64,000 bases of DNA from Kappaphycus alvarezii (lineage: Eukaryota; Rhodophyta; Florideophyceae; Gigartinales; Solieriaceae): positions 186,001-250,000 of the forward strand of contig NADL03000631.1 of assembly GCA_002205965.3 (NCBI GenBank). Reading direction: 5' to 3'. Positions within the stretch are counted from its first letter, which is position 1; each line of letters begins with the position of its first letter. Of the stretch, positions 21,515 through 31,980 are shown in pieces. The position numbers and the translations under genes were made by a program. The notes beneath the pieces were generated by a model. It searched no databases. It was not told where the DNA came from and saw only the letters and a program-made list of their open reading frames with translations.

Positions 21515-21564
21515 CCCCTAATTTAAAAAACCAATAACACCCCTAATTTAAAAAACCAATAACA
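21515..21564. repeat. Perfect tandem duplication of 25 bp
   Basis: Two identical 25-bp units begin with CCCCTAATTTAAAAAACC at 21515 and 21540. Their perfect identity marks a recent duplication or an assembly effect at the A-run. Confidence 0.85.
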
Positions 21565-21569
21565 GAACA

Positions 21570-23608
21570 CCTTTTTCGAACAATTATTTTCTATTTTCCA
21601 TTATTCTACCCAATCTTTCCTCTGCAGTGAAACTCAGCACTTTTTTTAACTCTAACCACAGTGAACGAATCTAATAAGCAAATTGTTCCAGGTAATTATT
21701 AATTTAAAAAGTGAAGCTCTTTACTCGCTAATTCTCGCTACTTTCTTCTAATCCACTACGAAGCCTTTACCTACGCTGCTCTTTACTTATTCTGGCCACA
21801 AGGTATAGTTTTCATCCTTCTCTTCTCATTTTTTCCTGTTCTTTTATCTTTAAATAGCGTTTCCAGCTGTTGGTTTGAACATCTTTTCTGGGATTTTCCG
21901 CACGTTACATGTGATTCGAACATATACTCATTGGTATTCGCACATCCATTACCACAGATTGAGGAGTGTAAACGCCATTCATCACGAATTTTACGTGCAT
22001 TATGTATACTATATCTCAGCAGATAATTCTCAAAGCTATTTTGGCTACTTCTGACCAGATGCCTTACGAAACGCCTAATTTCGCTATAGAACATTATAAT
22101 TTTCTATAAACTCTTATTGAAAAAAATCATCTTCATCGTCAATAATTGCTCTACTCTGCCTTTATATTTTCCAAGATATCGTAAGAATTTATAGAATACT
22201 TCTTTAGATAAGCTCGCATTATTAGAAGCTTAAAATGCTGTTAAGACTAATAATAATTTAGCAGCGGAGTCATATTTTCGGATTCAGCTTCCATTTATTT
22301 GCTTTTAACTACTATCCATCGAAGCTTTAGAATAGTTGTGGCTTGATGAACGATCCACACCGCATGAAAAATCAAGGAAGCTAATTTTAAATAGTTTCCT
22401 ATCTTTTGCTTCTCTGCGTACGCTGTATTTACCAAAAGGGTAAGGTTTGTCCAAGATGATATTTTCTGATTGAACTAATTTTCCAGCCTAACCAATTCAG
22501 TCATAATAGAGGTTACTTTCTCCGGCATGTAATAGCACAGCAACCTTGGAAATATTGAAAATTTTCATGTATCCCTACGTGACACAAGGATATCAGTTGA
22601 TTTCCAAGCAGTGCGCAAAGTACACAAAAAGGTCGAATCGAATAACCTTAAAGACGAAGCGAACTCAACCCTGCAATTGCTCTCACCAAGACAACATAGA
22701 ATCTTTTATTAAACAAAATTCTAAACCAATATAAGACAAACACTTCTTTCTGAACCCAGTTAGTGTAGGATTTGTATTGTAATCTTTATTGTATTATTTT
22801 AGGTAGGCTGTTTTGTATTAGTTATTTTCCGGTAAAAAGTTCTGATCCAAAAAATCCCATTTCTGTCCCACTAGCTCGTTTCAGTCCGTCTTTTTCCAGT
22901 CGCCCTATACGCAACTCTACTCCAAATGCTGTGACCAAGATTGGGGCCCTGGGGTTGCTTGCGGCTGAGATTTGGGCTACTGAAAACGGGTGGCTGGCTG
23001 CGGGGTGCGCTTTTTCCAAAATGCTTATTATTTGATTTGAAAATTATGTTTTTTACGGCGAATCAATTTGCGGTGTCCCACAAATAGGTTCTGCACTGTT
23101 AGTATTGTCGTCAGGGCGATTGGTGCTGCCAGTGGTACTGACTACTCTGACGTAAACTTCGTCATCCCTCCTGGCCCATCTTATGCCAGAGCGAAATGGT
23201 TCAGTCCACTTATGAGCCTCTATGTAGCCTATGCGGAGGAGAAACGGAGGTACTAAGGATTTCTTGCTGAATTGCCGAAGCAAGGCAGGCTAGTTTCCGT
23301 CCCCATCTCAAAGCTGGGAGCCTGATATCTCACGGCGTTCGCCGGCGTCAAGGACCTTTTCAGAACCGTCGCCAGTCTTAGATGGAACTGGATTTGAAGG
23401 TGCAATGTATTCTTTTATAGAGACATTCCACATTGGCAATAACCTCATATGCGACGTGTTTGCTTGCTGACCTCCCTTGTGCAGTACTTTCTGGTAGAGG
23501 AAAAAATTGGGGTATTTTAATGATTGAAAATAGGTTGGCCTATGTAAAGTACCATTAGCGCCTGCCATAACGTTTTACGTGCATTCGCACTAACAAGTTG
23601 ACTAGGTA
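21570..23608. other. Intergenic stretch, short unassigned ORFs
   Basis: ORFs of 60-103 codons occur (21783-22094 minus; 22772-23035 plus with its antisense; 23053-23283 and 23308-23568 minus). None shows a motif I recognise, and none is long for this composition. The sequence becomes less AT-rich after 22850. Confidence 0.5.
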
Positions 23609-23613
23609 TCCAC
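23609..23613 (+). repeat. Target-site duplication, left (TCCAC)
   Basis: The five bases TCCAC directly before the 5' LTR recur exactly after the 3' LTR at 29424-29428. Five-base duplications are the rule for Ty3/gypsy integrases, so the element's limits are well supported. Confidence 0.9.
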
Positions 23614-23924
23614 TGTTGATGACAGTGGCTGGAAGGTGATTTTTATGCGTTTCTAGTACTATCTATGACGATATTTTAGGTAACGTACTGTACTTCTATC
23701 TTTTACCTCGTAGTTTTTAATTATTTTTATGGTCAAGTACAGTAGTAGTACAGTAAGTACACTACTGTACCGACGACTCTCAGCCACAGACCGCTCGGGT
23801 GTCGGTTATATAGGTAGCACCCGAGTTGGCTGGGCAGCTTGAGGTAGCGTCACCTAGCGACCCCTCCCTACCCTAAACCTACGCCTCTATCTGTCTTCTT
23901 CCAAAATCCCTCTCCACCCCATCA
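23614..23924 (+). repeat. 5' LTR of the gypsy element
   Basis: It begins TGTTGATGACAGTGGCTGG and ends CACCCCATCA. It holds GTACAGTA/GTACTGTA words at about 23695-23770 and a TATA-box-like TTATATAG at about 23806-23813, which sits inside a stem formed by CTCGGGTG (23794-23801) and CACCCGAG (23818-23825). It matches the 3' LTR almost throughout; most differences are gaps of one to a few bases. Its last base is also the A of the gag start codon. Confidence 0.92.
23803..23813 (+). promoter_or_regulatory. Probable TATA box of the LTR promoter
   Basis: CGGTTATATAG is the only TATA-like word in the second half of the LTR, lies about 110 bases before the LTR end, and is identical in the 3' LTR (about 29294-29304). 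It is flanked by an 8-bp inverted repeat. Confidence 0.5.
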
Positions 23925-24760
23925 TGGTACTCTTGCGCAGGGCCGATACTCCCAGCGCCAGCGCGGTCGTGTTCGACGGCACGAGCGACGTGCGAAAATT
24001 CTTCTTTTTCTTTGAGAATGTCGCGATGGCATCCAAACCTGACGAGGAGAAAGCTCTTACTCTCCTCGCACACCTAGACGGCGCAGCGTTCGACTTCTAT
24101 TACGATACGTTTGCGTCAAATGGTGAGCTCGTCCCCGAAGCGAAAAACTACGCCGAGGTTAAACAGAAGTTTCTCGAGCATTTCGCGAAGGACGAAGACC
24201 CGGAGGACGTCATCCGCCAAGCTCTAGAAGTTGGGCTTGAACTAGAAGACATTCTTGGTTCTTTGAGGGAAATTGAACGCCTCTACGAGAACAACATCGC
24301 CAGGTTCGGACTCCTTCGCACTGCCGCCTGTCGACACAAGGAGCTGCAGCAGTTCTTGGCATTTCGGGGACCCAAGATTACCCGGGAATCGTCAAGGCGC
24401 TGAAGGACTTTCACTCTAATGTGTGGCGTTTGCTAGCCCTTCTAGCCGCACCGCTGAAGTTCCGCCGGCAAGGTTGCTGGTTCGCCCGGATTCTAGATCT
24501 AGGAACATCGAAGATAAGGTCGACGCTCTAGCCGAAGACCTCTCGAAGTTGACTTTTTTCTGAAGAAGACTAAGGGAGATGACGGGGCTGGACCATCGTC
24601 GGCCCCTAGGAAAAATAATAAGGTCCGCCAATGCTCTTACTGCAACGAGCTTGGCCATAACGCAATGAATTGCGAGAAGAACCCGCATCGTAACACCCGC
24701 TGTTCCCTTTGTGGAAAGATGGGTCACTCAGATGCTACGTGCTGGTCCGGTGGAAGAAGG
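23924..24760 (+). pseudogene. gag: gag polyprotein of the gypsy element, frameshifted
   Basis: The first ORF (23924-24403, 159 residues) starts at the ATG on the LTR boundary and has the retrotransposon capsid-like pattern FDGTSDVRKFFFFFENVA, later YAEVKQKFLEHFAKDEDPED. The frame then shifts, and at about 24630-24750 another frame encodes two zinc knuckles, CSYCNELGHNAMNC and CSLCGKMGHSDATC, both with the C-x2-C-x4-H-x4-C spacing. Gag forms the particle that packages the element's RNA in the cytoplasm, and the knuckles bind that RNA. The start codon immediately at the LTR end leaves no leader, which is unusual. At least one base is missing or extra between 24380 and 24630. Confidence 0.8.
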
Positions 24761-25620
24761 GCAGCGATTCGAGAAGAAGCCCCCGCCGAAAAAAAGAAGA
24801 CGGGGAAGGAAGTGACCGAGTGAATGTCCTCCGAGAAGATTCGTCCGAAACCGTCCTCACAAGAAGGAGTGAATGTCGCGAAAAGAAACGCCGACGGAGA
24901 GGCACTACCCAAACAGCCCCGTCAGGACAATCATGGAGGCATTCCGATCTCTCGCCTCGTAACTGGTCCCCACGCTCGCGTTATGCAGCCGGGCCCAGCC
25001 CTACCCCGGAAGAATTTCGAATCATTAGCCGTAAGAAGAAGGCGAAGAAATCGAACCGCGGGAAGAAGAATTCGAATAAGCTGCAGGAATACGTAGGGAA
25101 ATACGACGTTGTTTCCGAGCTTGCAAACGCAAATTGTGGTTTGACATTCGGTCAGCTTCTCCGTGGAGATGCTGAAGGAGCTACCAAAGTCATGCGCCGT
25201 TTGTTGGGAAAACAGTCTATTTCACGTGTAGTCGTTTCGAATTCGGTCCTCGTTTATTACGGTTGGTTCAACTCAAAGTTTACGGTACCGAGGTCTGGGC
25301 TCTACTAGACTCCGGAGCCGTACCGGACGTCATGTCAGCTGATTTGTCTAGACGTCTTTACCTTCACCGAACTACACGTCTAAAAGGATAACTGTTGCGA
25401 ATGGTGACAGCTCTTCCTGTGTAGGTTCGCTGGTCAAGGTCCCGACGACCTTTGGGGACCAAGCCGTGAAACTAGACTTCCTTGTCATCGAGAAGTCTCC
25501 TTTCGACCTAATAATAGGCCTCCCTACGCTCACAGCTATGCGTGCGAATATGGATTTCGGGGCACAGAGCGTCCGTTTAACCATTGGTTCCGAAGAAGTT
25601 GTGCTCCCGCTCGAGCCTGA
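24760..25620 (+). pseudogene. Linker and aspartic protease of the gypsy element
   Basis: After the zinc knuckles a Lys/Arg-rich, low-complexity stretch runs to about 25110. The aspartic protease follows. ALLDSGAVPDVMS (catalytic Asp codon at 25308-25310) is the active-site motif of retropepsins, and VIEKSPFDLIIGLPTL in the ORF starting at 25466 is the matching 'ILG..L' block near the C-terminus. The enzyme cuts the Gag-Pol polyprotein. The two motifs lie in different frames, so the domain is broken as given. The segment 25620-25880 is acidic and probably a linker to reverse transcriptase. Confidence 0.75.
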
Positions 25621-25889
25621 TACTAAGTCTACCGAGAAGAAACTGGTCGAGGGCGAGGAGATAGGGACTCCCAGTGAAGATTTTACTTCTGATTCGAACG
25701 CCGGTCCGGAGTCCTCGGACTCTTCGGAAGAAGAGCTGGTCCTAGCCATCCGCGAGGACATTTTACCGGATCGAGCGAAGGTCCCATCAGTGAAGAAAGC
25801 ACACCGACGAAGAAGAAAGAAGGAAAATGCGGGATGCTCTGAGAGCTCGACTGCTCATTTGAAAGAAGAAACGCAAGTGAGATAAATGG

Positions 25890-26660
25890 TTGCTTCGCGA
25901 CACGGGAATCGTCGCCTGGACTATAGACGAGCTACGTCCTGCAGCCGTGCCGACGAAGCATTCCTTCGAAGGACCCTACCCCGATCTATCACAGGGCTCG
26001 CCGAATGTCGCCTCGACACAACGAAATCGCCCGTCGAGAAATCGACAACATGTTAGATGCTGGGATCATCACCCCAGCGTCGTCGGCGTGGTCGTTCCCA
26101 GTGGTTATCGTGACGAAAAAGGACGGTAGGCCTCGTTTCTGCGTGATTATCGCACTCTGAACCGCAAGATGAAGGCGGATCGTTGGCCACTACCTAAGAG
26201 AAGAGATCTTCGACGACCTAAAGGGTAGCTCTATATTCACCACCCTTGATTTGTTTGCGGGTACTGGCAAATCCGCATGGCCGAAGAGTGTAAGGAGATG
26301 ACTACGTTCGTCAGCCGTTTTGGTACCTTCAAGTTCGAGGTGATGCCATTTGGTCTAATGAACGCGCCTTCCACATTCAGCGCATGATGGATTACGTACT
26401 GAAGGACATTCCCTTCGCCCGTGTCTATCTTGATGATGTCGTGATCTTCTCCAACTCTATGGAGGAGCATATTGATCATTTGGCTGTCGTTTTCAAGGCA
26501 GTCGGGGACGCAGGACTTAACTTAAGATTAAAATGCGCGTTTGCTATGCCAAGCGTAAAGCTGCTTGGTCACTTCGTAGACAAGCGTGGAGTCCGCGTCG
26601 ATGACGAGAAGATTGTGCCATCAAAAGGGCCCCCGTTCCTACCAACTCAACGGAGTTGCG
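25890..26660 (+). pseudogene. pol: Reverse transcriptase domain of the gypsy element
   Basis: In alternating frames the sequence reads MLDAGIITPASSAWSFPVVI near 26050, VTKKDGRPRFCV near 26110, TLDLFAGYW-type sequence near 26245, FGTFKFEVMPFGLMNAP near 26320-26370, and then ARVYLDDVVIFSNS. The YLDD box at about 26426-26437 is the polymerase active site (the common gypsy form is YVDD or YIDD). It is followed by LRLKCAFAMPSVKLLGHFVD, the conserved thumb-side block. The domain copies element RNA to DNA. Several one-base shifts interrupt it, for instance near 26150, 26260 and 26380. Confidence 0.85.
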
Positions 26661-26759
26661 TAGCTTTCTTGGCCTCGCCGGGTATTATCGTCGCTTCATC
26701 AAGGACTTTGCCGGAATATCCTCTGCCCTTCACGCAGCAACTTCGGGCAATAGGAAGTT

Positions 26760-27215
26760 CGAATGGACTGAGGAGATGACTGCCGCCTTCGAAACCTGAA
26801 AGAGAAGCTTACTTCTCCGCCGGTGCTAGCCTTCCGGACTTCGAGTCCCCCTTCATCGTGGAAACCGACGCTTCTAATGTCGCCGTTGGGCAGTCCTGGC
26901 CCAGAAAAAGGAAGATGGAAGATTCATCCCGTGCAGTACGCAAGCCGGACGATGAACTCAGCAGAGCGTAACTATTCCGCCTGCGAGGGAGGCCCTCGCC
27001 GTTATTTTCGCTTTAAGGAAATTCAGAGTGTATCTGTTATCGACGGAGCCCTTCAAGCTCATTACGACCATCAAGCCCTTCGTTATGCCTTCAAGAAAAA
27101 CATTCACGGAAGGCTGGCGCGATGGATGGACTTCCTTGCGGAGTATGAATTCGAGGTAATACAGGCCAGGTACGGGAAACGGAGCAGCTGATTTCCTCTC
27201 GCGTGTGGTACCTGC
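26760..27215 (+). pseudogene. pol: RNase H domain of the gypsy element
   Basis: Across frames one can read FIVETDASN (first acidic residue, about 26855-26880), HPVQYASRTMNSAERNYSAC (26923 onward) and DHQALRYAFKKNIHGRLARW (about 27070-27130), ending in ADFLSR near 27190-27205. This is the standard RNase HI layout behind Ty3/gypsy reverse transcriptases, which removes the RNA strand of the hybrid. Frameshifts lie near 26890 and 27170 among others. Confidence 0.8.
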
Positions 27216-27429
27216 CGGTCCGTCTCCTGTTCTGGACTGATGAAGGAGACTTAGTTGCGGCGCTGGATTCTGCCGCTACGAAGAGAATCCCATAATCGAG
27301 CCTTTCCTCCTCGACGTCTCGCGTCATTTGCAAGGTTTAAAGATCCGAGTTGATGATGAAGAGAAGCGTCGTTCGTCAAGCGTATGGCTAAAAACTTCAT
27401 GATGTGGGAAGGAAAGCTGCTCAGACGAA

Positions 27430-28510
27430 CCAGAAACGGGCTAAAATCTGTACCGTTTATGAAGGAAAGGGTCGCGATATTGAAGACCTTTCACGACGAT
27501 ATCGGACATTGGGATAAGGAGACGACGAGAAATTTGTCATAGACCGCTATTGGTGGCCGCAGATGCACCAAGACATTCACAACTACGTGAAAAGTTGTGA
27601 GGGGTGCCAGAAGACGAGGCCCGTTCCGCCGTACCGTACGACTTTGAACGTCCCACTGACGAATATCTTCGAAACTTATTCGATCGATTTCGCGGGACCT
27701 CTGCCGATATCAAACGCCGGAAAGAAGTATCTGCTCATCGCCGTCGAGCATTTGACAGGTTGGCCAATCGCAGTTGCCACCACAGACTCGTCGGCTGCAA
27801 CTGTCTCCCAGTTCATCGAGAGTGAAGTTATGCACCCTTTTGGTCCCCCGAAGACCATTATCAGCGACAACGCTGGGTGCTTCACCGCTGCCCCGTCGCT
27901 GATTTCATGAAGAAACATGGAATTACCTGGACCACTGTTCTCGCGTATGCTCCCATGTCTAATGGTAGAGCCGAAAGGATGGTACGAACCATCAAGACAG
28001 CCGTGAAGAAGATGGTTGTCGGCCAAGGTATGGATTGGGAAGAGTGTTTGCCCCGTGTCTTGTACGGATACCGCCGCCGTCGCCTTTCCGCGGAGCTTCG
28101 CCGTTCGAACTGATGTTCGGAGTAGTTCCGCGCATGAGTCCATCTGACCCCGTCGCGTTGATGGACTGCGCTTCCGATACACATCGCAAGTTGGAACTTC
28201 TGGCCTCCTCTGCCCTTCGAGCTCAGCGTCGAGAAGAACAGATGCATAGAATGGGTGATTCAACCTCTACGAGCCTCGCATGTTCAACGTGGGGGATTGG
28301 GTTCTAGTGGCACATGGCCAGGCGTTAACTTCGGCCGCTAAGTGGCCTGCCCTCCGTTCTCGCTATTACGGGCCTTGTCGCGTTTGGAAGTCGCTCACCC
28401 TCGTACTGGCTCATCTCATACGGGGGTCTCCATTCACGCCGCGCCATCCACGCGAGGAGACTAGTCCTTTTGCCTTGCGCTCGAGCCACTTGAAGGCCAG
28501 GAGCACTTGA
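27430..28510 (+). pseudogene. pol: Integrase of the gypsy element with GPY/F-like end
   Basis: An HHCC zinc finger can be read as HDDIGHWD (about 27495) and CEGCQKTRP (27596 onward). The catalytic core shows Asp in IDFAGPLP (codon 27686-27688), Asp in ISDNAGCF (27866-27868) and Glu in NGRAERMVR (27973-27975). The last two are 35 residues apart, the classic D,D-35-E spacing, with one frame change between them. After 28280, MFNVGDWVL and then WPALRSRYYGPCRV resemble the GPY/F module of Metaviridae integrases. The enzyme inserts the cDNA into host DNA and would leave the 5-bp duplication seen here. The end at 28510 is the last stop of the readable frame. Confidence 0.85.
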
Positions 28511-29103
28511 TTGAGCCATGATATCTATCGTTTCGTTCATTTCTTTAATGCCTTTTATGTCTTTCTCTGTTGTTTGTTGAGTAATTGCACCCAAATGGAA
28601 TCTTAATTTGCCTCTCCAAGCGAGAAAGCCCGATTCCAGACTTTTCTTCTCCCTCGCAAAGTGTTATCTTCTCATCCTGAACTCTTCAACTGCACCATAG
28701 GTTCCCAAGCTTGGTACTGCGCACAGTTGATCTTTGCTCCGATCGCCTTCTGGTTTTCCCTAACCGCGGTCTTTTCGTATGCGCCATCCTACTAATCACA
28801 GGGGATTTTGGGACGACGATACCACCGGATTCCTTCGCCTCTACACGCTCAGTGGATAGGCCAGTCGCGGAGGCTTTGTCTGACCTGAATCGACACTGAG
28901 CTTCGAGGCGAAGGCGGTGCGCGGAGGAGATGGAAGCTTATGAGGGTAAAGACCTCAAGAGTTGGTAGCTTGGGGTTGCGGGCAAGAATGGGAACGAGTG
29001 TGTGCAGGTTGTCGGGGGGGTGTGCAAGGGTCGGCCGATCTCTACCTTGAGCTGGCCGAGCTCACTGTATACTGCACCCGGGTTGCAGTTTGAGACGGGG
29101 TGG
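28511..29103 (+). other. 3' untranslated part of the gypsy element with polypurine tract
   Basis: About 590 bases between the end of the integrase and the 3' LTR without a credible ORF. It ends in the purine-rich GAGACGGGGTGG at 29092-29103, placed exactly where the plus-strand primer is expected. Confidence 0.6.
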
Positions 29104-29423
29104 TGTGATGACAGTGGCTGGAAGGTGATTTTTATGCGTTTCGAGTACTATCTATGACGATATTTTAGAGTAACGTACTGTACTCTCTATCTTTTACCTC
29201 GTAGTTTTTAATTACTTTTTATGGTCAAGTACAGTATTGTACAGTAAGTACACTACTGTACCGACGACTCTCAGCCACAGACCGCTCGGGTGTCGGTTAT
29301 ATAGGTAGCACCCGAGTTGGCTGGGCAGCTTGCAGGAGGTAGCGTCACCTAGCGACCCCTCCCTACCCCTAAACCTACGCCTCTATCTGTCTTCTTCCAA
29401 AACTTCCTCTCCACTCCCCATCA
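29104..29423 (+). repeat. 3' LTR of the gypsy element
   Basis: It begins TGTGATGACAGTGGCTGG and ends CACTCCCCATCA. It carries the same TATA box in its hairpin as the 5' LTR. It is nine bases longer than the 5' LTR because of several small gaps, with only a few substitutions. Confidence 0.92.
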
Positions 29424-29428
29424 TCCAC
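29424..29428 (+). repeat. Target-site duplication, right (TCCAC)
   Basis: Identical to 23609-23613 and directly adjacent to the terminal CA of the 3' LTR. Confidence 0.9.
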
Positions 29429-30300
29429 CAACCTATCTGCTGCAGCAAATGAATCCCCATGCTCCCCCAAAATTGCAGCTCTGTTTTATCAAGGATATGT
29501 TTTGTTTCGTTGGCAGGGGGCCTTGTACCGTAGAAGCATACCGCACACAACCCTACGGTATACTGTAACCCGTTTTTCATTTAGTCTCCAAATAATGCAG
29601 GCGCGACAGGTTTCTACCCGCCGCCCGCATCCGTAGTTAATTTATGAATACCCTCCGCACGCTTCTGTGCGACATTGTACCACCAATAAAGATTTACCAC
29701 CACGTATCCGTATCAGAAACCCACATGGGGCATTGGTAATCTACCGTACAGTACCCACTGTGCTCCGATACTCCCTGCACTGATACTGTGCAGAAGTTTT
29801 TAGTTTGCAACTGTTCTACATTCTCTGCAGAATCTGCTCCTATCAGTGCTTCCAGTTATCCACATAACCAAAAGATACCTCAGACGTCCAAAGTGCAGTT
29901 ACGCAACTACAGGAACAGCTCGAATTGTCAGGTAGAGACCGAAGTCCCGAAAGCCAGCCAGATCTACACAAGAATTACACCCAGTGCTCGAACTTCGATT
30001 GAATGTTTCTGCACCCTGAAACTCTTGCGTTCCAACAACAGGGGGTAATTTTGGTTAAATGAGATGATTTACTTAATTTTCCTGATAACAGCAATCGCAG
30101 ACGAGGCCTAATTTGGGTAGCCAGTTACATACCCTGAGGACAGAGGATCTGTAGAATATACACACTTTGTTGGGTTAGTTGAGTGCGAGTGGTGCAAAGA
30201 TTAGGAGCCCTAAGAACTTGCATCCAAACCATGTCTCAAGATCTACATTACGAAAATTGGAGCATATCCACCAACTAAAAAGTAGTTGGTAGCCCAGTCA
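29429..30300. other. Intergenic stretch, nothing recognised
   Basis: Short ORFs only (the largest is 86 codons, at 29788-30048, plus). The latter is rich in Ser and Asn and has no motif known to me. Confidence 0.5.
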
Positions 30301-30304
30301 GCAA

Positions 30305-30440
30305 GTGTACGGCGTTGGAAGTGACCACCAACGCGGCGTGTCGTCGAAGGGGAATGGCTCACACTCGTGAGCGGTGGTCCAGGGTTCGGCTGTCCACCGA
30401 TCGTGCCACCTCCTTGATAATGGAGAACGCATCGGACCAC
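30305..30440 (-). pseudogene. Non-LTR retrotransposon ORF2 C-terminal scrap
   Basis: The minus strand reads AFSIIKEVARSVDSRTLDHR, then LRRHAALVVTSNAVH, with one in-frame stop. It parallels the copy at 31560-31725 (AFRHITEVARAVANRALDQY, LLQRHAVLMVTSNAACL) nearly residue by residue. This is the last 45-50 residues of the element protein. Short 3'-end fragments are what 5'-truncated LINE insertions leave. Confidence 0.6.
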
Positions 30441-31490
30441 CCTCAGAGTGTAAAGCGTGAGATGGAACCGGGACGAGCCTGTTCCTACCAGTTAATCCGG
30501 CTGTAAACACCTGGTATTTTGTAGATTAGTTGCGTAGGTTGCATTCAGGCTAGTAAGGGGTTTGAAGGTTTTAATCCTGCGATGAGACGGGGCCTGCGGT
30601 TCCGCGAAAGTTATATCAACATGATATATCATATGACCACTTCCCGATAGTATCTGCTGTACCCTTCGTACTGAAAATGACAGATTCAGATTTGTTTTCA
30701 GTTCGCAAGCAGTGTAATTGCCGGTTGAAGCATGCCTAAAAAGAGCCCGCAGTTGCGTATTTGATGATTTTTTTCGAGGGCCTGCCTTTTTTTCTTTTTC
30801 AGCTTTGTTTGAGACACAATAAAGTTATGCCCAGCCGTTTTGGAGCGCCTAATGATCTCAGCAATTTATCTCTCGGGTGTCATTTGATGAAATAAAGCAA
30901 GAATCGCTCCCTTTTGTTGTTCTGTCAATGGTTTTCTTCGGCTCATTTTTGGCAGTCTTTGCTGATTTTTTGGTTATATTTTGCTCCCTAAGGTATTTAG
31001 GAAAGAAGCAAGTCCGTTTTATATTGAATTTTAATGTGGTCTGGGCGCTGAAGTTGGTTTTCAGAGTTGGTCCTAAGAATGTTTCGTCCGAAATAATAAC
31101 AGGACCAAGAAAAGGGGTATTCATGTAGCATAGATGCAAGACAAGTGTTTTAATTTCGGTGTTCATTTAGTTTCTACTGGCAGCTCAATTGTTCACGAAT
31201 AACATCCTCGCCCAGTAGCGTTCCGTTGGCACTGGGGCTCACATTCACGGCTTGGTCCTAACATTATTTCGGGGAGTGTATGCCTTGAGCAGCGCCCGTT
31301 GCCCAGATACTATACGGAACTGTAAATGGCCATGTGCCGCGCATACAGTATAACAGTCATCAAGCTGTTTGTGGCAGTTCATTTCTGGTGAGCATTCGCC
31401 GATTCTTTACTTGGCCCGTAATGGAGGAGAATTCTGTAATATTTTTCCGAAATTAGTACTCGACGCGGTAGGCAATTTGTACAATTTCTA
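30441..31490. other. Intergenic stretch
   Basis: Overlapping ORFs of 102 and 83 codons on opposite strands near 30860-31166 are hydrophobic or Lys-rich and match nothing I know. The remainder is without features. Confidence 0.5.
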
Positions 31491-31560
31491 CACTGCATGT
31501 ACTGTACAGTACTGTACCGCGATATTATGCAGATATACTGTACTGTACTGTACTGTAGCG
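31490..31560. repeat. GTACTGTAC-type pentanucleotide run
   Basis: Repeated TACTG/TACAG words, for example ATACTGTACTGTACTGTACT, directly before the retrotransposon scrap at 31560. Confidence 0.75.
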
Positions 31561-31725
31561 TGTCCCGAAGCGTTCCGCCACATCACGGAGGTAGCCCGAG
31601 CAGTCGCCAACCGAGCCCTGGACCAATACTCCAGGGTGAGGACAATTCTCCTCCAACGACACGCGGTGTTGATGGTCACTTCTAACGCAGCCTGCTTGTC
31701 AACCGGTCTACCAGCTACTTTCTAG
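31560..31725 (+). pseudogene. Non-LTR retrotransposon ORF2 C-terminal scrap
   Basis: An intact short frame (within the 118-codon ORF 31369-31725) ends AFRHITEVARAVANRALDQY, LLQRHAVLMVTSNAACL, STGLPATF and a stop. It aligns with the ends of the copies at 33844-34375, 47880-48411 and 54340-54655. The part upstream of 31560 is pentanucleotide repeat and so is not element protein. Confidence 0.65.
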
Positions 31726-31980
31726 CTGGTACACACGCTCAAGCACTTGCAATGTAGGTCCCGCCAATGGTTTGATTACAAATACAGAGGACTCTCAACC
31801 GTTCCATTACTCGCAGTAAACTAAACCAATTTTCCCCCCCTGTACTGTACCGATGAAGAAAGGGGTCAACTGCACCCAGCATCTGGAGGCTACACACTGT
31901 CCTTCCCGGATATACCTCGTCCACGCGGGAGACGGCCGGCGAGAGGTTAGCTTGGGCAATGGAAGACCACAGGGTGCAAC

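Larger units (their letters stand above)
23614..29423 (+). mobile_element. Ty3/gypsy LTR retrotransposon, structurally complete, frames broken
   Basis: The element has two LTRs (311 and 320 bp) that start TGT and end CATCA, a TCCAC duplication on each side, and between them gag with a double CCHC zinc knuckle, protease, reverse transcriptase, RNase H and integrase in that order. Reverse transcriptase before integrase is the Ty3/gypsy (Metaviridae) order. A purine-rich tract (GAGACGGGGTGG, 29092-29103) lies right before the 3' LTR, as needed for plus-strand priming. The coding part is cut by many single-base frameshifts. No chromodomain was seen after the integrase. The LTRs are very similar, so the insertion looks young. 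Confidence 0.93.

Noticed and set aside
23612-23617. 5' LTR starting at TGATGACAG (23617) rather than TGTTGATG (23614)
   Set aside because: Only the start at 23614 leaves TCCAC directly outside, matching the five bases after the 3' LTR; the extra T is a one-base gap between the LTRs.
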